Source: Planctomycetota bacterium
Lineage (GTDB): Bacteria > Planctomycetota > UBA11346
Assembly (NCBI GenBank): GCA_024641365.1
Contig: JAHEDF010000280.1
Coordinates: 1 to 5,677, forward strand
Direction: 5' to 3'
Length of the DNA: 5,677 nt
The notes under the pieces were generated by a model, which was not told the DNA's origin, did no database searches, and saw only the letters and a program-made list of their open reading frames with translations. Positions 5,490 through 5,677 of this stretch are shown one piece after another; the stretch's first letter is position 1, and each line of letters starts with the position of its first letter. The position numbers and the translations under genes are program-made.

Positions 5490-5677
5490 ATGACAAACGT
5501 CTGGATAATTGAAGACAATGCAGCCTACCGTCGGGCAACGGTTCGAGCGCTGACCGGACGGGGTAATTTACAAGAGCCACGAGCATTTTCGCGTTGTGAA
5601 GAAGCGATAGAACGCATGCAAGCAGATGAGCGACCAGATGTGATTTTATTAGATATTGGGCTCCCAGGAATGGATGG
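5490..5677 (+). CDS. Response regulator, N-terminal receiver domain (cut by window edge; NarL/FixJ type expected)
   Basis: Sixty-two complete codons are present before the window ends. They give the start of a receiver domain: VWIIEDN with the acidic pair Glu8-Asp9 that binds magnesium, then DVILLDIGLPGMD with the phosphoacceptor Asp55. The switch Thr/Ser, the lysine and the output domain lie beyond the edge. HisKA_3 kinases normally pair with NarL/FixJ regulators carrying a LuxR-type DNA-binding domain, so that output is expected but not seen. The gene starts 39 bp after the kinase stop with no terminator between, supporting one operon. The region upstream of the ATG is A/T-rich with no clear Shine-Dalgarno sequence. 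The sequence is truncated by the window, not by mutation. Confidence 0.93.
   Translation, partial: MTNVWIIEDNAAYRRATVRALTGRGNLQEPRAFSRCEEAIERMQADERPDVILLDIGLPGMD

Overview
The window reads as chromosomal DNA from a Gram-negative-type bacterium. Two of the encoded proteins carry export signals, and one is an exported-domain histidine kinase with a single membrane-spanning segment. The pairing of discoidin-like (F5/8 type C-like) sensor repeats with a HisKA_3/NarL-type kinase, together with AT-rich gene starts lacking clear Shine-Dalgarno sequences, is reminiscent of the PVC group (Verrucomicrobiota, Planctomycetota, Lentisphaerota). That placement is inference; no RNA gene or marker in the window settles it. 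I see no mobile element, CRISPR array, tRNA or rRNA.

Layout. Positions 45-1205 (minus strand) hold a complete M20D-family amidohydrolase related to hippurate/N-acyl-amino-acid hydrolases. Positions 1206-1911 form an unusually long 706-bp gap between divergent genes, with no convincing protein gene. It does contain a nested hairpin, several short direct and inverted repeats and a few promoter-like hexamers. From 1912 to the right-hand edge runs a compact plus-strand cluster. It contains an exported trypsin-fold serine protease with a long coiled-coil N-terminal half (1912-3468), a membrane histidine kinase with tandem discoidin-like repeats outside the membrane (3465-5450), and the start of a response regulator cut by the window edge (5490-5677).

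How the genes fit together. The protease stop and kinase start share four bases, and the response regulator follows after 39 bp, so the three are almost certainly one operon. The kinase and regulator form an ordinary HisKA_3 / (presumed) NarL-type two-component pair: ectodomain signal, autophosphorylation of His476, transfer to Asp55 of the regulator. The unusual part is the exported protease locked translationally to the kinase. It could cleave the ectodomain or its ligand, or be a stress-response output. This protease plus discoidin-kinase plus regulator module is the best candidate here for an undescribed system. The divergent amidohydrolase may be unrelated, or a neighbour sharing the regulatory gap.
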